Notes: a model not told the origin generated them from the sequence alone. A stretch of DNA of 64,000 nt from an uncultured Peptostreptococcaceae bacterium (GCA_947283485.1 CAMYOU010000003.1:1-64000); one strand, 5' to 3'; shown: positions 1-8,273, counted from the stretch's first letter. Numbers and translations are program-made.

Positions 1-84
1 TGGTACAATATCGGTAAATGGATTTATGTACCTCTGGCAGCTGTCCTTTGCATCTACGCATTGGCATACCATGTGTCTTTCTAA
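1..84 (+). CDS. C-terminal end of a membrane transporter (partial)
   Basis: Only the last 27 codons and a TAA stop lie in the window. The fragment reads WYNIGKWIYVPLAAVL followed by more hydrophobic residues, so it is a final transmembrane helix. The NIGKWIYVPL pattern resembles the last helix of sodium-dependent NSS-family transporters, but this is a weak match from a very short piece. A hairpin terminator follows 23 bases after the stop. The gene starts outside the window. Confidence 0.45.
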   Translation, partial: WYNIGKWIYVPLAAVLCIYALAYHVSF

Positions 85-106
85 ACCAACTGTCAACGTG
101 ATGAAG

Positions 107-135
107 AAGGTGGAGGGCTTCCTCCGCCTTTTCTT
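107..135 (+). terminator. Rho-independent terminator after the partial transporter
   Basis: A 10-bp stem (AAGGTGGAGG with CCTCCGCCTT, one T-G pair) and a GCTT loop are followed by TTCTT. It directly follows the transporter stop codon. Confidence 0.7.
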
Positions 136-171
136 ATGTCGAGCGAAATCAAATTTCGCTCCGCATAAGAA
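131..171. repeat. Long inverted repeat upstream of the GntR gene
   Basis: The arms 131-149 and 153-171 are reverse complements over 19 positions except for two in the middle, with a 3-base loop. The repeat lies between the upstream terminator and the GntR promoter. It has no T-run of its own on the plus strand. It could be a second structure that insulates the regulator gene, or a regulator target; the sequence does not decide. Confidence 0.6.
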
Positions 172-194
172 AAGAAAAGCAAAAACGGGTATAC

Positions 195-214
195 TTGTGC
201 TATAAAAAGCACAA
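195..214 (+). promoter_or_regulatory. Perfect dyad over an extended -10 box (likely GntR autoregulation site)
   Basis: TTGTGCT and AGCACAA form a perfect 7-bp inverted repeat around ATAAAA. The dyad contains TGCTATAAA, an extended -10 box (198-206). A repressor bound here would block the promoter, so autoregulation by the adjacent GntR protein is the likely reading. No good -35 box is seen. Confidence 0.55.
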
Positions 215-248
215 ATTTCCGATTCATTCGGACAAAGGAGCCTCGACC

Positions 249-932
249 ATGAAACTCATGCGCAAAACCCTCAGCAATCAAATCTATACCGTCTTAAAAC
301 AAGAAATTCTGCACGGAGACATTCCTTTCAGCTCAAAACTCGTCAACAGACAGCTCCAGACTCGTTTTGACGTGAGCTCGTCCCCCGTGCGCGACGCGAT
401 CAACCGACTCTATCTCGATGGACTCGTAAGCTCCATCACGCAGAGCGGTGCGGTCGTGGTCGAGTTTACGCTCGATTTTTATCTCGAAGTGAATGAAGTG
501 CTCTTATGTATCGCGGAGGCAGGCGTGCGTCTTGCGGGGCGCAAAGCCGATCGTGCGAAAGTCGCAAAGGAACTTCGGGCGATCATCGCCGAGCAGGAGG
601 ACTCACTCGGCACGGAGCTCTATTACGACCAGGACTATGCGTTCCACAAGGTCTTCATCGATCACAGTGACAACGCGCGTCTCAAGGCGCTTTTCAAGAG
701 GTATAATGTCCTGCACGAGGTTCTCGTCCGTCATTTCTACAATTGCGGCGATCTCGTCTCCTACGGGGCGCAACAGGACAGCATCGAAATACACCGCCGC
801 ATCACCGACGAGTTTGAACGCGGGCACATCCGCCGCGCGATGATTCTCATGGAAGAGCATTACGACGCCGCGGGCAAGATCTTTCAAAAAATGGTCGCGA
901 AGAATCCCGCGCTTCTGGAGGAAAAAGCATGA
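249..932 (+). CDS. GntR family transcriptional regulator with FCD domain
   Basis: The 227-residue product has an N-terminal winged helix-turn-helix (about residues 5-70, with the SSSPVRDAINRLYLDGLV recognition region). An all-helical FCD ligand domain follows (about 80-215), whose DYAFHKVF and IEIHRRI segments carry the Asp/His metal or ligand positions of that class. FadR/GntR proteins of this type sense small carboxylates or sugars acids and repress nearby genes. The ATG at 249 is chosen because AAAGGAG lies 9 bases upstream; a longer in-frame start at 195 falls inside the promoter dyad. The stop overlaps the next start (ATGA), so the acetyltransferase is translationally coupled. The target genes and ligand are unknown. 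Confidence 0.9.
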   Translation: MKLMRKTLSNQIYTVLKQEILHGDIPFSSKLVNRQLQTRFDVSSSPVRDAINRLYLDGLVSSITQSGAVVVEFTLDFYLEVNEVLLCIAEAGVRLAGRKADRAKVAKELRAIIAEQEDSLGTELYYDQDYAFHKVFIDHSDNARLKALFKRYNVLHEVLVRHFYNCGDLVSYGAQQDSIEIHRRITDEFERGHIRRAMILMEEHYDAAGKIFQKMVAKNPALLEEKA

Positions 933-1381
933 TCCGTGAAAGTTTAATCAGACGACGGGAGGCACGCGACGACGCGGCGATTTCGCGCCTCATAGAAAGG
1001 ACGATCCTCGAAAAAAACACCGACATCCCCATGTGGGAGAACGAGCGGATGATTGCGATCTATGCGCCCGAGCATTTCCCCGAGATCGCGAAGACAAGGG
1101 AGATCTACGTCCTCGAGGAAGCGGGCAAGATCGTCGCCACGGCAGGACTTACCGATGACGGCGAAGTCGCAGGTGTTTTCACCGCGGCGGACTGTGCGGG
1201 ACGCGGCTACGGCACGCGGATGATGGAGCGGATCCTCGCGCGGGCAAGAGAAAAGGGATACGCGCGTGTCCATCTCTCGTCGAGCATCACCGCGCATTCG
1301 TTCTACAAGCGTTTTGACTTTGTGGATACAGGCGAAACGCACGCCGACGGCACCGTCTTCGAGATGATCCGAGAACTCTAA
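929..1381 (+). CDS. GNAT family N-acetyltransferase
   Basis: This 150-residue protein has the GNAT fold. A beta strand with ATAGLTDDGEVAGVF comes first, then the acetyl-CoA loop GRGYGTRMM (about residues 91-99) and a C-terminal HSFYKRFDF segment typical of the family. Its substrate cannot be read from sequence. It resembles the acetyltransferase half of N-acetylglutamate synthases only in general layout. It overlaps the GntR gene by 4 bases and is followed directly by a terminator, so the two form a closed two-gene operon. The regulator may respond to a metabolite of this enzyme; that is inference. Confidence 0.85.
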   Translation: MIRESLIRRREARDDAAISRLIERTILEKNTDIPMWENERMIAIYAPEHFPEIAKTREIYVLEEAGKIVATAGLTDDGEVAGVFTAADCAGRGYGTRMMERILARAREKGYARVHLSSSITAHSFYKRFDFVDTGETHADGTVFEMIREL

Positions 1382-1403
1382 ACCCCCGCACGGGGTTTTT
1401 TTG
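1381..1403 (+). terminator. Terminator of the GntR-GNAT operon
   Basis: AACCCC, GCAC loop and GGGGTT followed by a run of T, starting at the last base of the GNAT stop codon. The stem is short but the T-run is clean. Confidence 0.7.
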
Positions 1404-1551
1404 ATGGGCAAACGGGGCGCAAAAAAACGGGCGCGGCATTTTGAAACCGGCGCAGGAGAACGTCGTGCTCGTCGAAAGAAAATCCATCTGACGAAACGGT
1501 TGCACGGAAGTTTTTTGGAAAAACGATGGGTGCGGTCAAATCTTGGACACA

Positions 1552-1580
1552 AAAAAACCGGCGAAGGGGCCGGTTTTTTG
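1552..1580. terminator. Bidirectional terminator below the oxidoreductase gene
   Basis: AAAAAACCGGC and GCCGGTTTTTT pair around a short loop. It lies 59 bases past the minus-strand oxidoreductase stop and can also catch plus-strand readthrough. The 148 bases between 1404 and 1551 contain no feature I can support. Confidence 0.75.
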
Positions 1581-1638
1581 ATGGGTATGATGGATTGCAT
1601 TGTGATTTGCAAAATGGCTGAACCGGGAACGCGCGTCT

Positions 1639-4176
1639 CTAGAGATCTTCCGGTCGGAGGGGCGTGCCGTCCGTGCCGTAGGGCATGTCCCACGGTTCAT
1701 CCCAAAGCCCGAGTTCGATCTCGCCGCCCTCTTCGATTGCAATGCCGTCCGCAGATTCGCGTGCGCCTTCCTCGAGGCGCGTCTTGTAGAGCATTTGAAA
1801 GACGGGATACTCCGCGAGATCCTGTTCACAGCGAAACGCATCGGTGGTGAAGAGTTTCTCGACGCCGTGGGCGTTCCCGGGTGCTTCGAGCGGAGCGGTT
1901 CTCATGCCGTGTGCTTTCGCAAAAACGCGGATCTTCTCACATTCATAGCCCGTAAAACCGCGTCCAACGAGGAGCGTCTTCGCGTCCTTGAAACGCGCGA
2001 GGATCTCATCGGTGAGTGCGGGGCGGGCGAGGATCTCAAAGCGTCCCTTGACGCAGAGGAGTCCGCCTCGTTCGGTTCCGCGCGGAAGGATGCGCACGCG
2101 CAGGTCGCCGTACCATTCTTCATAAGTCGGGCAATGGACACTGCAGAGCGTGCAGTACGACGCGATGCGTCTCCCGCGAGGGACAAAGGTCTTCGGCAAG
2201 GGCGTGCGATCCTGCCACGCGCCCGTGGGACAGACGGCGGCACAGTTCCCGCATTCGATGCAGACGGAATCGTCGAGGCTCTCGCCCATCACGGTCGAAA
2301 CGCGCGTTTCCATGCCGCGCCCCGCCATGGTGATCGCACCGTTGTGGACGCGGTCGCGACAGGTCGTGACACAGAGGCCGCAGAGAATGCATTTGGCGGG
2401 ATCGTGCGAGAGATAGCGGCTCTCGAGTTTCGTTTCCGCCGCACGCATGCTCACGGGATCGAGGGCGTGGCGATTGATTTCGCCATAGAGTTTGCATTCG
2501 TGGAGATCGTGACAACCGCACGCGAGGCAGCGCATGGCTTCGCGTCTCGCCTCGTCGTCGGTGTATCCCCGTTCTTCCGTAAAATCGCGGATCCGCACGT
2601 TCCCCGATCGCACGGGAAGCGCGACGGAGTGTTCGATCTCGGCGTCGATGTCTGCGCGGGTCATGGCGCGTTCGAATCGTCTTAGGGCGGGCGCATCATA
2701 CGCGCGTCCCGAGAGAAAGGCGTCGATGTGCCGTACGGCGCGTCTCGCGTCTCCGATGGCGGCGATGGCGATCCCGGCTCCGTCTCCCTCGCAGTCCCCG
2801 GCGGCAAAGACATTGTCGCCCGCGTAGAAGTTGTCGGTTGCGACAGTCTTCCATTTCGTCATGGGAAGCGTGAGATCCCCGACGTCCGGTGCTTGCCCGA
2901 TGCAGGGGATAAAAAGATCCGCGAGAACCCTTTCACGCTCACCCGTGGGAACGGGTCGTCCTCTTCCGCTCGCGTCTTGTTCGCCAAGTTCCATGATATC
3001 AAAGGTCACCGCAAATTCTCCGTCGCGGTGGACTGCCACGGGGGTCCGTAAAAAATGAAAGACGACGCCCTCATCCTCGGCGGCACGGATTTCCTCCGCA
3101 TCGGCGGGCATTTCGTTCCGCGTCCGTCGGTAATAGAGATGGCTCTTCGCCCCGAGGCGCACGGCGGTGCGCACCGCGTCCATCGCGGTATTGCCGCCCC
3201 CGACGACAAGGACGGTCTTACCCGTAAGATCGGGGGCTTCTCCCGTCGCGACGGCACGCAAAAAAGCGATCCCGGGGATCGTGCTCGCGCCTTCCTCGTC
3301 TTTTGCACGCGCACTCGTCGCATGCCAAGCCCCGATGGCGACGAAGACGGCGTCGTAGTCGCGTTTGAGTTTCAGAAACTTAGCGGCGTCGACATGCACG
3401 CCGTAGTGAATCTCGGCATCGCGGAGAATCTGTTCGACCTCGCGCCCGAGAACCGCACGCGGCAGGCGAAACGCGGGGATGCCGTAGCGCATCATGCCGC
3501 CCGCTTCGTCCATGGCTTCGTAGATCGTGACATCATAGCCCTTGCGCGTGAGAAAATATGTCGCGGTGAGTCCCGCGGGACCTGCGCCGATCACGGCGAC
3601 ACGCTTGCCGTTTTTCGCCCCGACGGGCAAAAAGAGTTCCCCGTCCGCGGGTGTCTTTGCGACGGTATCCGCCATATAGCGTTTGAGATGGGCAATCCGA
3701 ATCGGTTCCTCGACGAGCGCACGCCGGCACGCCGTCTCACATGGATGCGGACAGACCCGTCCGATCGATGCGGGAAGCGGTAATTTTTCGCGCACGAGAC
3801 GCACCGCCTCCTCGGTTTTCCCCGAAGCGATGAGGCTCACATAACCCTGACAGTCGGTCTCTCCGGGACAGGCGAGGACACAGGGGGCGACACAATCGCC
3901 GCGATGTTCGTTGGAAAGAAGTGTGAGGACTTCGCGTCTTGCGCGGTCGACGCGCGGACTTACGGTCGTGATCGCCATCTCATCCCGCGCTTGTGTCGCA
4001 CAGGCACGCAAAAGTTTGGGTGTGCCTTTCGCCTCGACGACGCACATCCCGCAGCTCCCGCTCGGATGCGTGTAGCCGCTCTCGCAGAGCGTCGGAATCC
4101 GAATCCCCGCGCGTCTTGCCGCCGTGAGAATCGTGTCGCCCCGCTCGATCGCGACCGTCCTGCCGTCGATGATCAT
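1639..4176 (-). CDS. Multi-domain Fe-S/FAD oxidoreductase (NuoG-like + GltD-like + ferredoxin + FDH-type 4Fe-4S)
   Basis: The 845-residue product strings together several redox modules. First is a plant-type 2Fe-2S domain (CESGYTHPSGSCGMC, then a later Cys). Next comes a HRGDCVAPC/CPGETDC cluster region joined to a glutamate-synthase small-subunit type fold, with FAD motif GAGPAGLTATYFLTRKGYD and NAD(P) motif VVGGGNTAMDAVRTAVRLGA. Two ferredoxin clusters follow (CILCGLCVTTC and CIECGNCAAVCP). The last recognisable part is a formate-dehydrogenase-type 4Fe-4S domain (YCTLCSVHC, then GLLCVKGRFE). The molybdopterin catalytic domains that normally follow are absent; instead there are about 140 unrecognised residues. 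It probably moves electrons between NAD(P)H and ferredoxin or an unknown partner. The ATG at 4176 is preferred over an upstream one because GGAGGAG sits just upstream. It overlaps the DUF951 gene by ATGA. Confidence 0.85.
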   Translation of the reverse strand: MIIDGRTVAIERGDTILTAARRAGIRIPTLCESGYTHPSGSCGMCVVEAKGTPKLLRACATQARDEMAITTVSPRVDRARREVLTLLSNEHRGDCVAPCVLACPGETDCQGYVSLIASGKTEEAVRLVREKLPLPASIGRVCPHPCETACRRALVEEPIRIAHLKRYMADTVAKTPADGELFLPVGAKNGKRVAVIGAGPAGLTATYFLTRKGYDVTIYEAMDEAGGMMRYGIPAFRLPRAVLGREVEQILRDAEIHYGVHVDAAKFLKLKRDYDAVFVAIGAWHATSARAKDEEGASTIPGIAFLRAVATGEAPDLTGKTVLVVGGGNTAMDAVRTAVRLGAKSHLYYRRTRNEMPADAEEIRAAEDEGVVFHFLRTPVAVHRDGEFAVTFDIMELGEQDASGRGRPVPTGERERVLADLFIPCIGQAPDVGDLTLPMTKWKTVATDNFYAGDNVFAAGDCEGDGAGIAIAAIGDARRAVRHIDAFLSGRAYDAPALRRFERAMTRADIDAEIEHSVALPVRSGNVRIRDFTEERGYTDDEARREAMRCLACGCHDLHECKLYGEINRHALDPVSMRAAETKLESRYLSHDPAKCILCGLCVTTCRDRVHNGAITMAGRGMETRVSTVMGESLDDSVCIECGNCAAVCPTGAWQDRTPLPKTFVPRGRRIASYCTLCSVHCPTYEEWYGDLRVRILPRGTERGGLLCVKGRFEILARPALTDEILARFKDAKTLLVGRGFTGYECEKIRVFAKAHGMRTAPLEAPGNAHGVEKLFTTDAFRCEQDLAEYPVFQMLYKTRLEEGARESADGIAIEEGGEIELGLWDEPWDMPYGTDGTPLRPEDL

Positions 4177-4397
4177 GACTCCTCCTTCGCATGGTGGACA
4201 ATGGCGATCCATTTGCCGTCCACGAGGATCTTGCGCACACGTTTTTCAAAATCGATGCGCTTCATCCAGACGACATGTCCGCAACCCAGACATTCGAGTT
4301 TCATATCCACACCCTTGCGCAGAATCTTCCAGCGATTTTCCCCGCAGGGGTGACCTTTTTTGAGGGTAATCTCGTCTCCGAGTTCGTAGTAGAGCAT
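4173..4397 (-). CDS. DUF951 family protein (YyzM-like)
   Basis: The 74-residue protein carries the family signature LKKGHPCGENRWKILRKG and a Cys pair (LECLGCGHVVW) that, with the first Cys, suggests a small zinc or nucleic-acid binding fold. DUF951 proteins are widespread in Bacillota and often lie beside mechanosensitive channel and ychF genes; their function is not established. The start at 4397 overlaps the MscS stop as TAATG, with GGAGG in the end of the MscS gene. Its own stop overlaps the oxidoreductase start, so all three genes are translationally coupled. Confidence 0.88.
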   Translation of the reverse strand: MLYYELGDEITLKKGHPCGENRWKILRKGVDMKLECLGCGHVVWMKRIDFEKRVRKILVDGKWIAIVHHAKEES

Positions 4398-5137
4398 TAT
4401 GCCTCCAATCCGCGCACGGCACGTGCCGCCGCCTTTAACATCGTGCGCTCCATCTCCCATTGCAGACCCGGCGGTGTAAAGGTACGCAGGGTATAGGTGT
4501 TCACCCGTTCCCCCATCTCCGTCAGTCCGAAATAATCGATCTCGGCGGTGCGCTTCGATTTCGTCGCCTCCGAGAGCGCGGGGAGAATCTCCTCGATCGC
4601 CGCGTCCACGCGTGATGCGGGCACGTCCCTCGAGACACGCACAAGTGCCATCGCACGCATCGGCGCACGCGAGGTATTGACGACGCCTTTCATCATGCCG
4701 TTGGGGACAAAAGTGACCTCCCCGGCATACGAGCGAATCTTCGTCATCCGCAAACCCACGTCCTCGACCGTCCCCTCGAGATCCCCCACGCGGATGTATT
4801 CCCCCGCCGCGTATTGTCTCTCCGCAAGGATGAAAAAGCCGTTTAGGACATCGCCGATGATCGACTGCGCACCGAGACCGAGTATCAAAGTCCCGATCCC
4901 CGCCGTCGCGAGAATCGATGACGTGCGCACGCCGATCTCGTCGAGAATAAAGAGCACCGCCACGAATACAATCGTCACGTAGAAGATTTTCTCAAGAATC
5001 ATGATGAATGTCGCATACGTCCGATCGTCGCGTTTTGCGAGAAAATAGCGCGAACATTTCTTCGTAAGTACAAGAAGAAGAATCGTCACGACGAGCGCAA
5101 GCCCGATCGGAATCAAATGTTGTGTTGCAAGCGGCAT
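4397..5137 (-). CDS. Small-conductance mechanosensitive channel, MscS family
   Basis: At 246 residues this is a compact MscS protein. Two N-terminal membrane helices (about 8-30 and 48-70) precede a Gly/Ala-rich pore helix (ILATAGIGTLILGLGAQSII). The beta domain follows (EYIRVGDLEGTVEDVGLRMT and VTFVPNGMM) and then an alpha/beta C-terminal domain. Such channels sit in the cell membrane and release solutes upon hypo-osmotic shock. GGAGG lies upstream of ATG 5137, and the promoter at 5158-5186 drives this three-gene operon. Confidence 0.93.
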   Translation of the reverse strand: MPLATQHLIPIGLALVVTILLLVLTKKCSRYFLAKRDDRTYATFIMILEKIFYVTIVFVAVLFILDEIGVRTSSILATAGIGTLILGLGAQSIIGDVLNGFFILAERQYAAGEYIRVGDLEGTVEDVGLRMTKIRSYAGEVTFVPNGMMKGVVNTSRAPMRAMALVRVSRDVPASRVDAAIEEILPALSEATKSKRTAEIDYFGLTEMGERVNTYTLRTFTPPGLQWEMERTMLKAAARAVRGLEA

Positions 5138-5157
5138 AGCATCGCCTCCTTTTCTTT

Positions 5158-5186
5158 ATTATACAAATTCCCGTACGATCTGTCGA
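5158..5186 (-). promoter_or_regulatory. Promoter of the mscS-DUF951-oxidoreductase operon
   Basis: On the minus strand a TCGACA -35 box (5186-5181), a 17-base spacer and a perfect TATAAT -10 box (5163-5158) lie 21 bases before the mscS ATG. Confidence 0.75.
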
Positions 5187-5260
5187 AGCGCATGATCTTA
5201 AAAAATATTCCGTAGAACTTAAATTCTTTTATTTTCATTTTATTATTTTTAAGTTTTTAT

Positions 5261-5289
5261 TTGCATTTTTTTCATTTTTCATATATGAT
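5261..5289 (+). promoter_or_regulatory. Promoter of the DUF2089-DUF4097 operon
   Basis: TTGCAT (5261-5266), 17 bases, TATGAT (5284-5289). It is embedded in a strongly AT-rich stretch (5218-5290), which may act as an UP element. It is divergent from the mscS promoter. Confidence 0.65.
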
Positions 5290-5317
5290 GAATGTGAAAT
5301 CAAAAGGGGGTCATTCC

Positions 5318-5692
5318 ATGAAAATAAAAATACCCGGCACATGCCCTTTCTGCGGCAAGCGGACGGTGACCGCGAGAGTCGAATGCAAAAGCTGTCACAC
5401 GAGTTTTGAAGGCGCATTCGAACTCCCGAAGCTTGCGAGTCTCGACGAAGCGTCGCAGGATTTTATCGAGAAATTTCTCGTCGCACGCGGCAATATGAAA
5501 GAGATGCAGACGGAACTGGGTCTGAGTTACCCCACCGTGCGTGCGCGTCTCGACGAGATCGTCACGAAGCTCGGCTATCCCGCCGAGGAAGAAATCGGGA
5601 TTTCAAAAGGCGAAGTCTTGGACATGCTCGAGAACGGCGATGTCACCAGTGAGGAAGCCGTCGAACTCATCAGGAAAGCGAGGAAATCATGA
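5318..5692 (+). CDS. DUF2089 family zinc-ribbon/HTH protein
   Basis: The 124-residue product begins with a zinc ribbon (CPFC at 9-12, CKSC at 23-26). It continues with a helix-turn-helix (NMKEMQTELGLSYPTVRARL) and ends in a short helical hairpin (EVLDMLENGDVTSEEAVELI). That same hairpin type opens the next protein. DUF2089 proteins are regarded as small regulators that occur next to DUF4097 or PspC-like envelope genes. The ATG at 5318 follows AAAAGGGGG; an earlier in-frame codon lies within the promoter. The overlap ATGA couples it to the DUF4097 gene. A role as regulator of its partner is inferred from context. Confidence 0.88.
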   Translation: MKIKIPGTCPFCGKRTVTARVECKSCHTSFEGAFELPKLASLDEASQDFIEKFLVARGNMKEMQTELGLSYPTVRARLDEIVTKLGYPAEEEIGISKGEVLDMLENGDVTSEEAVELIRKARKS

Positions 5693-6825
5693 GCGAGAAG
5701 AATAAAATTTTGGAATTACTGGAAAAAGGCGTCATCAGTGCGCAAGAGGCGAAAGAACTCATCGAAGCGGTAGACTACGAAGTCCCCAAGAAAAAAGGCA
5801 TGAACTTTTCTTTTGACGTCGACAAGGCGAAAGAAGGTATCCAGAACGTGGGCAGAAGCGTGGGAGAATTTTTCTCCTCGACTTTCTCGGATCTTTTCGA
5901 TCGCGACTTTCGTTTTCGCATGAAAGGCGATTTTAATCGATTCAAACGCATTTACGAGAAAGAGATCTCAGGAGACGAAGCCTATCGCCTCGACATCGAG
6001 AACGAGAACGGTCTTACGAAGATTGTGCATAGCGACGTCGAGAAACTCACCATCTCCACCACCGTCTATTACCGCAATATGATGCTCGACGACACCACTT
6101 CGTTTTTCTCCATCGAGGAAGTGAACGATCTCATCCGGTACCGCGTCGCGGACGGCAACAAGAAAGATTTCTATCTCGAGATCGAGATCCTCCTCCCCGA
6201 CAAGATGCCCGAGGAAGTACGCCTCGTGACGACCAATGCGCCCATCTTTGCGAAACATCTCGCAATCCCGAAGCTTACGCTCTGGACGACCAACGGACGC
6301 ATCGAGGCGAAAGAGATCACGACCGACGAAGCGAAGTTTGAGACTGCGAACGCATCGATCTCCCTTGAGCGCATCGCGGGAGGAAATGTCCATGCACTCA
6401 GTTCCAACGGACGCATCGAAGCGGAGGAACTCACGCTCACCGATTTCGGTGCGCGCACGTCGAACGGCAAAATCGTCGCGGAAGAACTCACCGTCGAGAA
6501 ACTCTCGCTTGCGACCACGAACGGTCCGGTCGAGCTCAAGGAACTCATGACCGAGAAACTTAAGAGCGTCGATCTATTAAGTTCCAACGGCAAAATCGAC
6601 ATCCTCTTAGGCGATCTCGTTCGCCCCATCGCGTTCGATTTCTCCACGACCGGCGGCAACGCGCAGATCGACCTCGCCGCAGAAATCTCCGCCGACATGC
6701 GCGAAGGTTCTTCCCGCGTCGAGAAGCATGTGAAAGGACACACGAGCGCATTCCCCGACGAGACCGAATACGCACAGATCGTCGCGAAGACCACCAACGC
6801 GGACATCACGCTCGCGGAAGATTAA
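5689..6825 (+). CDS. DUF4097 family protein with SHOCT-like N-terminus (YvlB/LiaX type)
   Basis: The 378-residue protein opens with the helical hairpin KILELLEKGVISAQEAKELI. After a charged linker it forms a long right-handed beta structure of repeated units. The short motif TTNGRIEAKE / SSNGRIEAEE / TSNGKIVAEE / SSNGKI recurs about every 18-20 residues, which is the DUF4097 adhesin-like fold. There is no signal peptide or membrane helix. Relatives include B. subtilis YvlB and enterococcal LiaX, the latter a known player in the response to membrane-active antibiotics. A role in envelope stress is therefore reasonable but inferred. It ends at a terminator shared with a second, convergent DUF4097 gene. 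Confidence 0.85.
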   Translation: MSEKNKILELLEKGVISAQEAKELIEAVDYEVPKKKGMNFSFDVDKAKEGIQNVGRSVGEFFSSTFSDLFDRDFRFRMKGDFNRFKRIYEKEISGDEAYRLDIENENGLTKIVHSDVEKLTISTTVYYRNMMLDDTTSFFSIEEVNDLIRYRVADGNKKDFYLEIEILLPDKMPEEVRLVTTNAPIFAKHLAIPKLTLWTTNGRIEAKEITTDEAKFETANASISLERIAGGNVHALSSNGRIEAEELTLTDFGARTSNGKIVAEELTVEKLSLATTNGPVELKELMTEKLKSVDLLSSNGKIDILLGDLVRPIAFDFSTTGGNAQIDLAAEISADMREGSSRVEKHVKGHTSAFPDETEYAQIVAKTTNADITLAED

Positions 6826-6832
6826 AGACAAT

Positions 6833-6868
6833 GAAAAAGACGTCTCTTACCATGGAGACGTCTTTTTT
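6833..6868. terminator. Shared terminator between two convergent DUF4097 operons
   Basis: AAAAAGACGTCTC and GAGACGTCTTTTTT pair around TTACCATG. Runs of A on one side and T on the other let it work in both directions. Its AAGACGTCT core recurs in the hairpins at 8661-8690 and 15605-15641. Confidence 0.85.
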
Positions 6869-6894
6869 TATTGGCTTTGATTGTTTGTGCGAGT

Positions 6895-7677
6895 CTAGTC
6901 ATTGAGCGAGAGTTCGATCACCGTGCCGGAGATCTCGAGCGCATCCCTCCCCGTGCCGAACGTCTTCGTAAAGGCTTTGCCGCCCGGGAACACGTCCGTT
7001 CCGTTCCATTCGACCGCCGTGCCGCGGAGATTGACTCGGTAGTGATTCTCTCTCACCGAAATCTCGCTTTCGACCGACGCGCCCTCGATTTTTACGGGAT
7101 AGGAGTGTTCCGTCGTGCTCCGAAACTCCACGGCCGCTGCGGATAAATCCACGGACTTGAGTTCGACATCGTTCTCAAACTCGATTGCGCCCCCTTGGAC
7201 GACGAGAGCGAGCGTTTCCGGATCCTTACATTCCACGCTGCAGGAGATCGAGCGATTTGCCCCAGCGTCGAGCGTGAGCGTCCCGTCTTTTCTCTCCTCC
7301 CGGATCTTACTACCGTCGCTCGTGATATGGATTTGGTTTTTATCCGAACGCACGACCGTCATCTCCACCGTACCCGCACGGAACGCAAGATGACGCACCC
7401 CGTCCAAGTCGTAACCGCGCTCAGTGGCTTGGATAGGCGAAAACGACAAGAACCCGAGACCGTTTAAGACCGCCCCGTACTTCCCGATCCCAAAGAGACG
7501 CCCGCCCCCGTTGAACTCGATGGAGAAACCATCGAAGAAATCATCCATATTCCAATATCCGTTTGCCCGGATCGTTTGATAGTCCAGCGCGAAGAACGAC
7601 ACCGCGGTACACACTGCCAAGAGGATCAAGAGGAAGAATCCTCGAAGCGTCCTATTCATCTCGTGAAATTTTTTCAT
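6895..7677 (-). CDS. DUF4097 family membrane-anchored protein
   Basis: The 260-residue product has one N-terminal membrane segment (RGFFLLILLAVCTAVSFFAL, about residues 11-30) followed by an outside beta-rich domain of the DUF4097 type, with alternating polar and hydrophobic strands but less regular repeats than its plus-strand cousin. Its start overlaps the stop of the DUF1700 gene (ATGA), which fixes the start at 7677; a longer upstream frame has no ribosome binding site. PadR-DUF1700-DUF4097 triads are common in Bacillota. The function is unproven, and an envelope-stress role is inferred from the family. Confidence 0.82.
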   Translation of the reverse strand: MKKFHEMNRTLRGFFLLILLAVCTAVSFFALDYQTIRANGYWNMDDFFDGFSIEFNGGGRLFGIGKYGAVLNGLGFLSFSPIQATERGYDLDGVRHLAFRAGTVEMTVVRSDKNQIHITSDGSKIREERKDGTLTLDAGANRSISCSVECKDPETLALVVQGGAIEFENDVELKSVDLSAAAVEFRSTTEHSYPVKIEGASVESEISVRENHYRVNLRGTAVEWNGTDVFPGGKAFTKTFGTGRDALEISGTVIELSLND

Positions 7678-8273
7678 GATCTGCTCCTTTTCCACTGATA
7701 CGTTCCGTATGCCTCTTTGATTTTTCCGGATCCCCATGCGAAGAGCGTAAGGACGAGTTTCATCAGGACAAGCCCCAAGACGAAGATCGTAAGTGCCAAG
7801 AGCACCCTCGTAATCGGATGAAGCAGGACAACCATGCCGCCCGCATGCACCCACGGAAGCGACGGAAAAAACGCCGCCACGAGGACGACGATCCCCGCGA
7901 AGATGAAAGACGCCGGAACGACAACGAGGGTGACGACAAGGGCGAAGAGAACGGAAAATCCCGCGAGGAGAAGAGAACACCAGATCGGAGATAAGAGAAT
8001 CGCAAGGACGATCATCGCACCGTTGAGTGCCCCGTCTTGCGTGCGAAACAGCCCCGTTTTGAATCGATCCGGACTCTCCCCCTCATCATAGAGATACTCC
8101 TTTGCAATTTCCCCAGGCGAACCCAGTTCCCGCGAGATCTCTTCCTCCGTTTTACCATGCGCTATTCCCTCTTCAAAATGCGCGCGATATTCTTCCACGA
8201 TCTCCTTTGCCACGGTCTTCGGCAGCGGCTCCAAATAAAACCTCAATAAATCCAAAAATTCATGCTTCTTCAT
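7674..8273 (-). CDS. DUF1700 family membrane protein (HAAS domain)
   Basis: The first 75 of 199 residues form the HAAS-type helical domain (EFLDLLRFYLEPLP, then EEYRAHFEEGIAHGKTEEE and SRELGSPGEIAKEYL). Four hydrophobic helices follow (about 85-185). DUF1700 proteins are nearly always encoded next to a PadR regulator, as here, and are thought to be membrane partners of the regulated system. It overlaps padR upstream and the DUF4097 gene downstream by 4 bases each. A frameshifted remnant of the 5' end of a similar gene lies at 15.4 kb. Confidence 0.88.
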   Translation of the reverse strand: MKKHEFLDLLRFYLEPLPKTVAKEIVEEYRAHFEEGIAHGKTEEEISRELGSPGEIAKEYLYDEGESPDRFKTGLFRTQDGALNGAMIVLAILLSPIWCSLLLAGFSVLFALVVTLVVVPASFIFAGIVVLVAAFFPSLPWVHAGGMVVLLHPITRVLLALTIFVLGLVLMKLVLTLFAWGSGKIKEAYGTYQWKRSRS

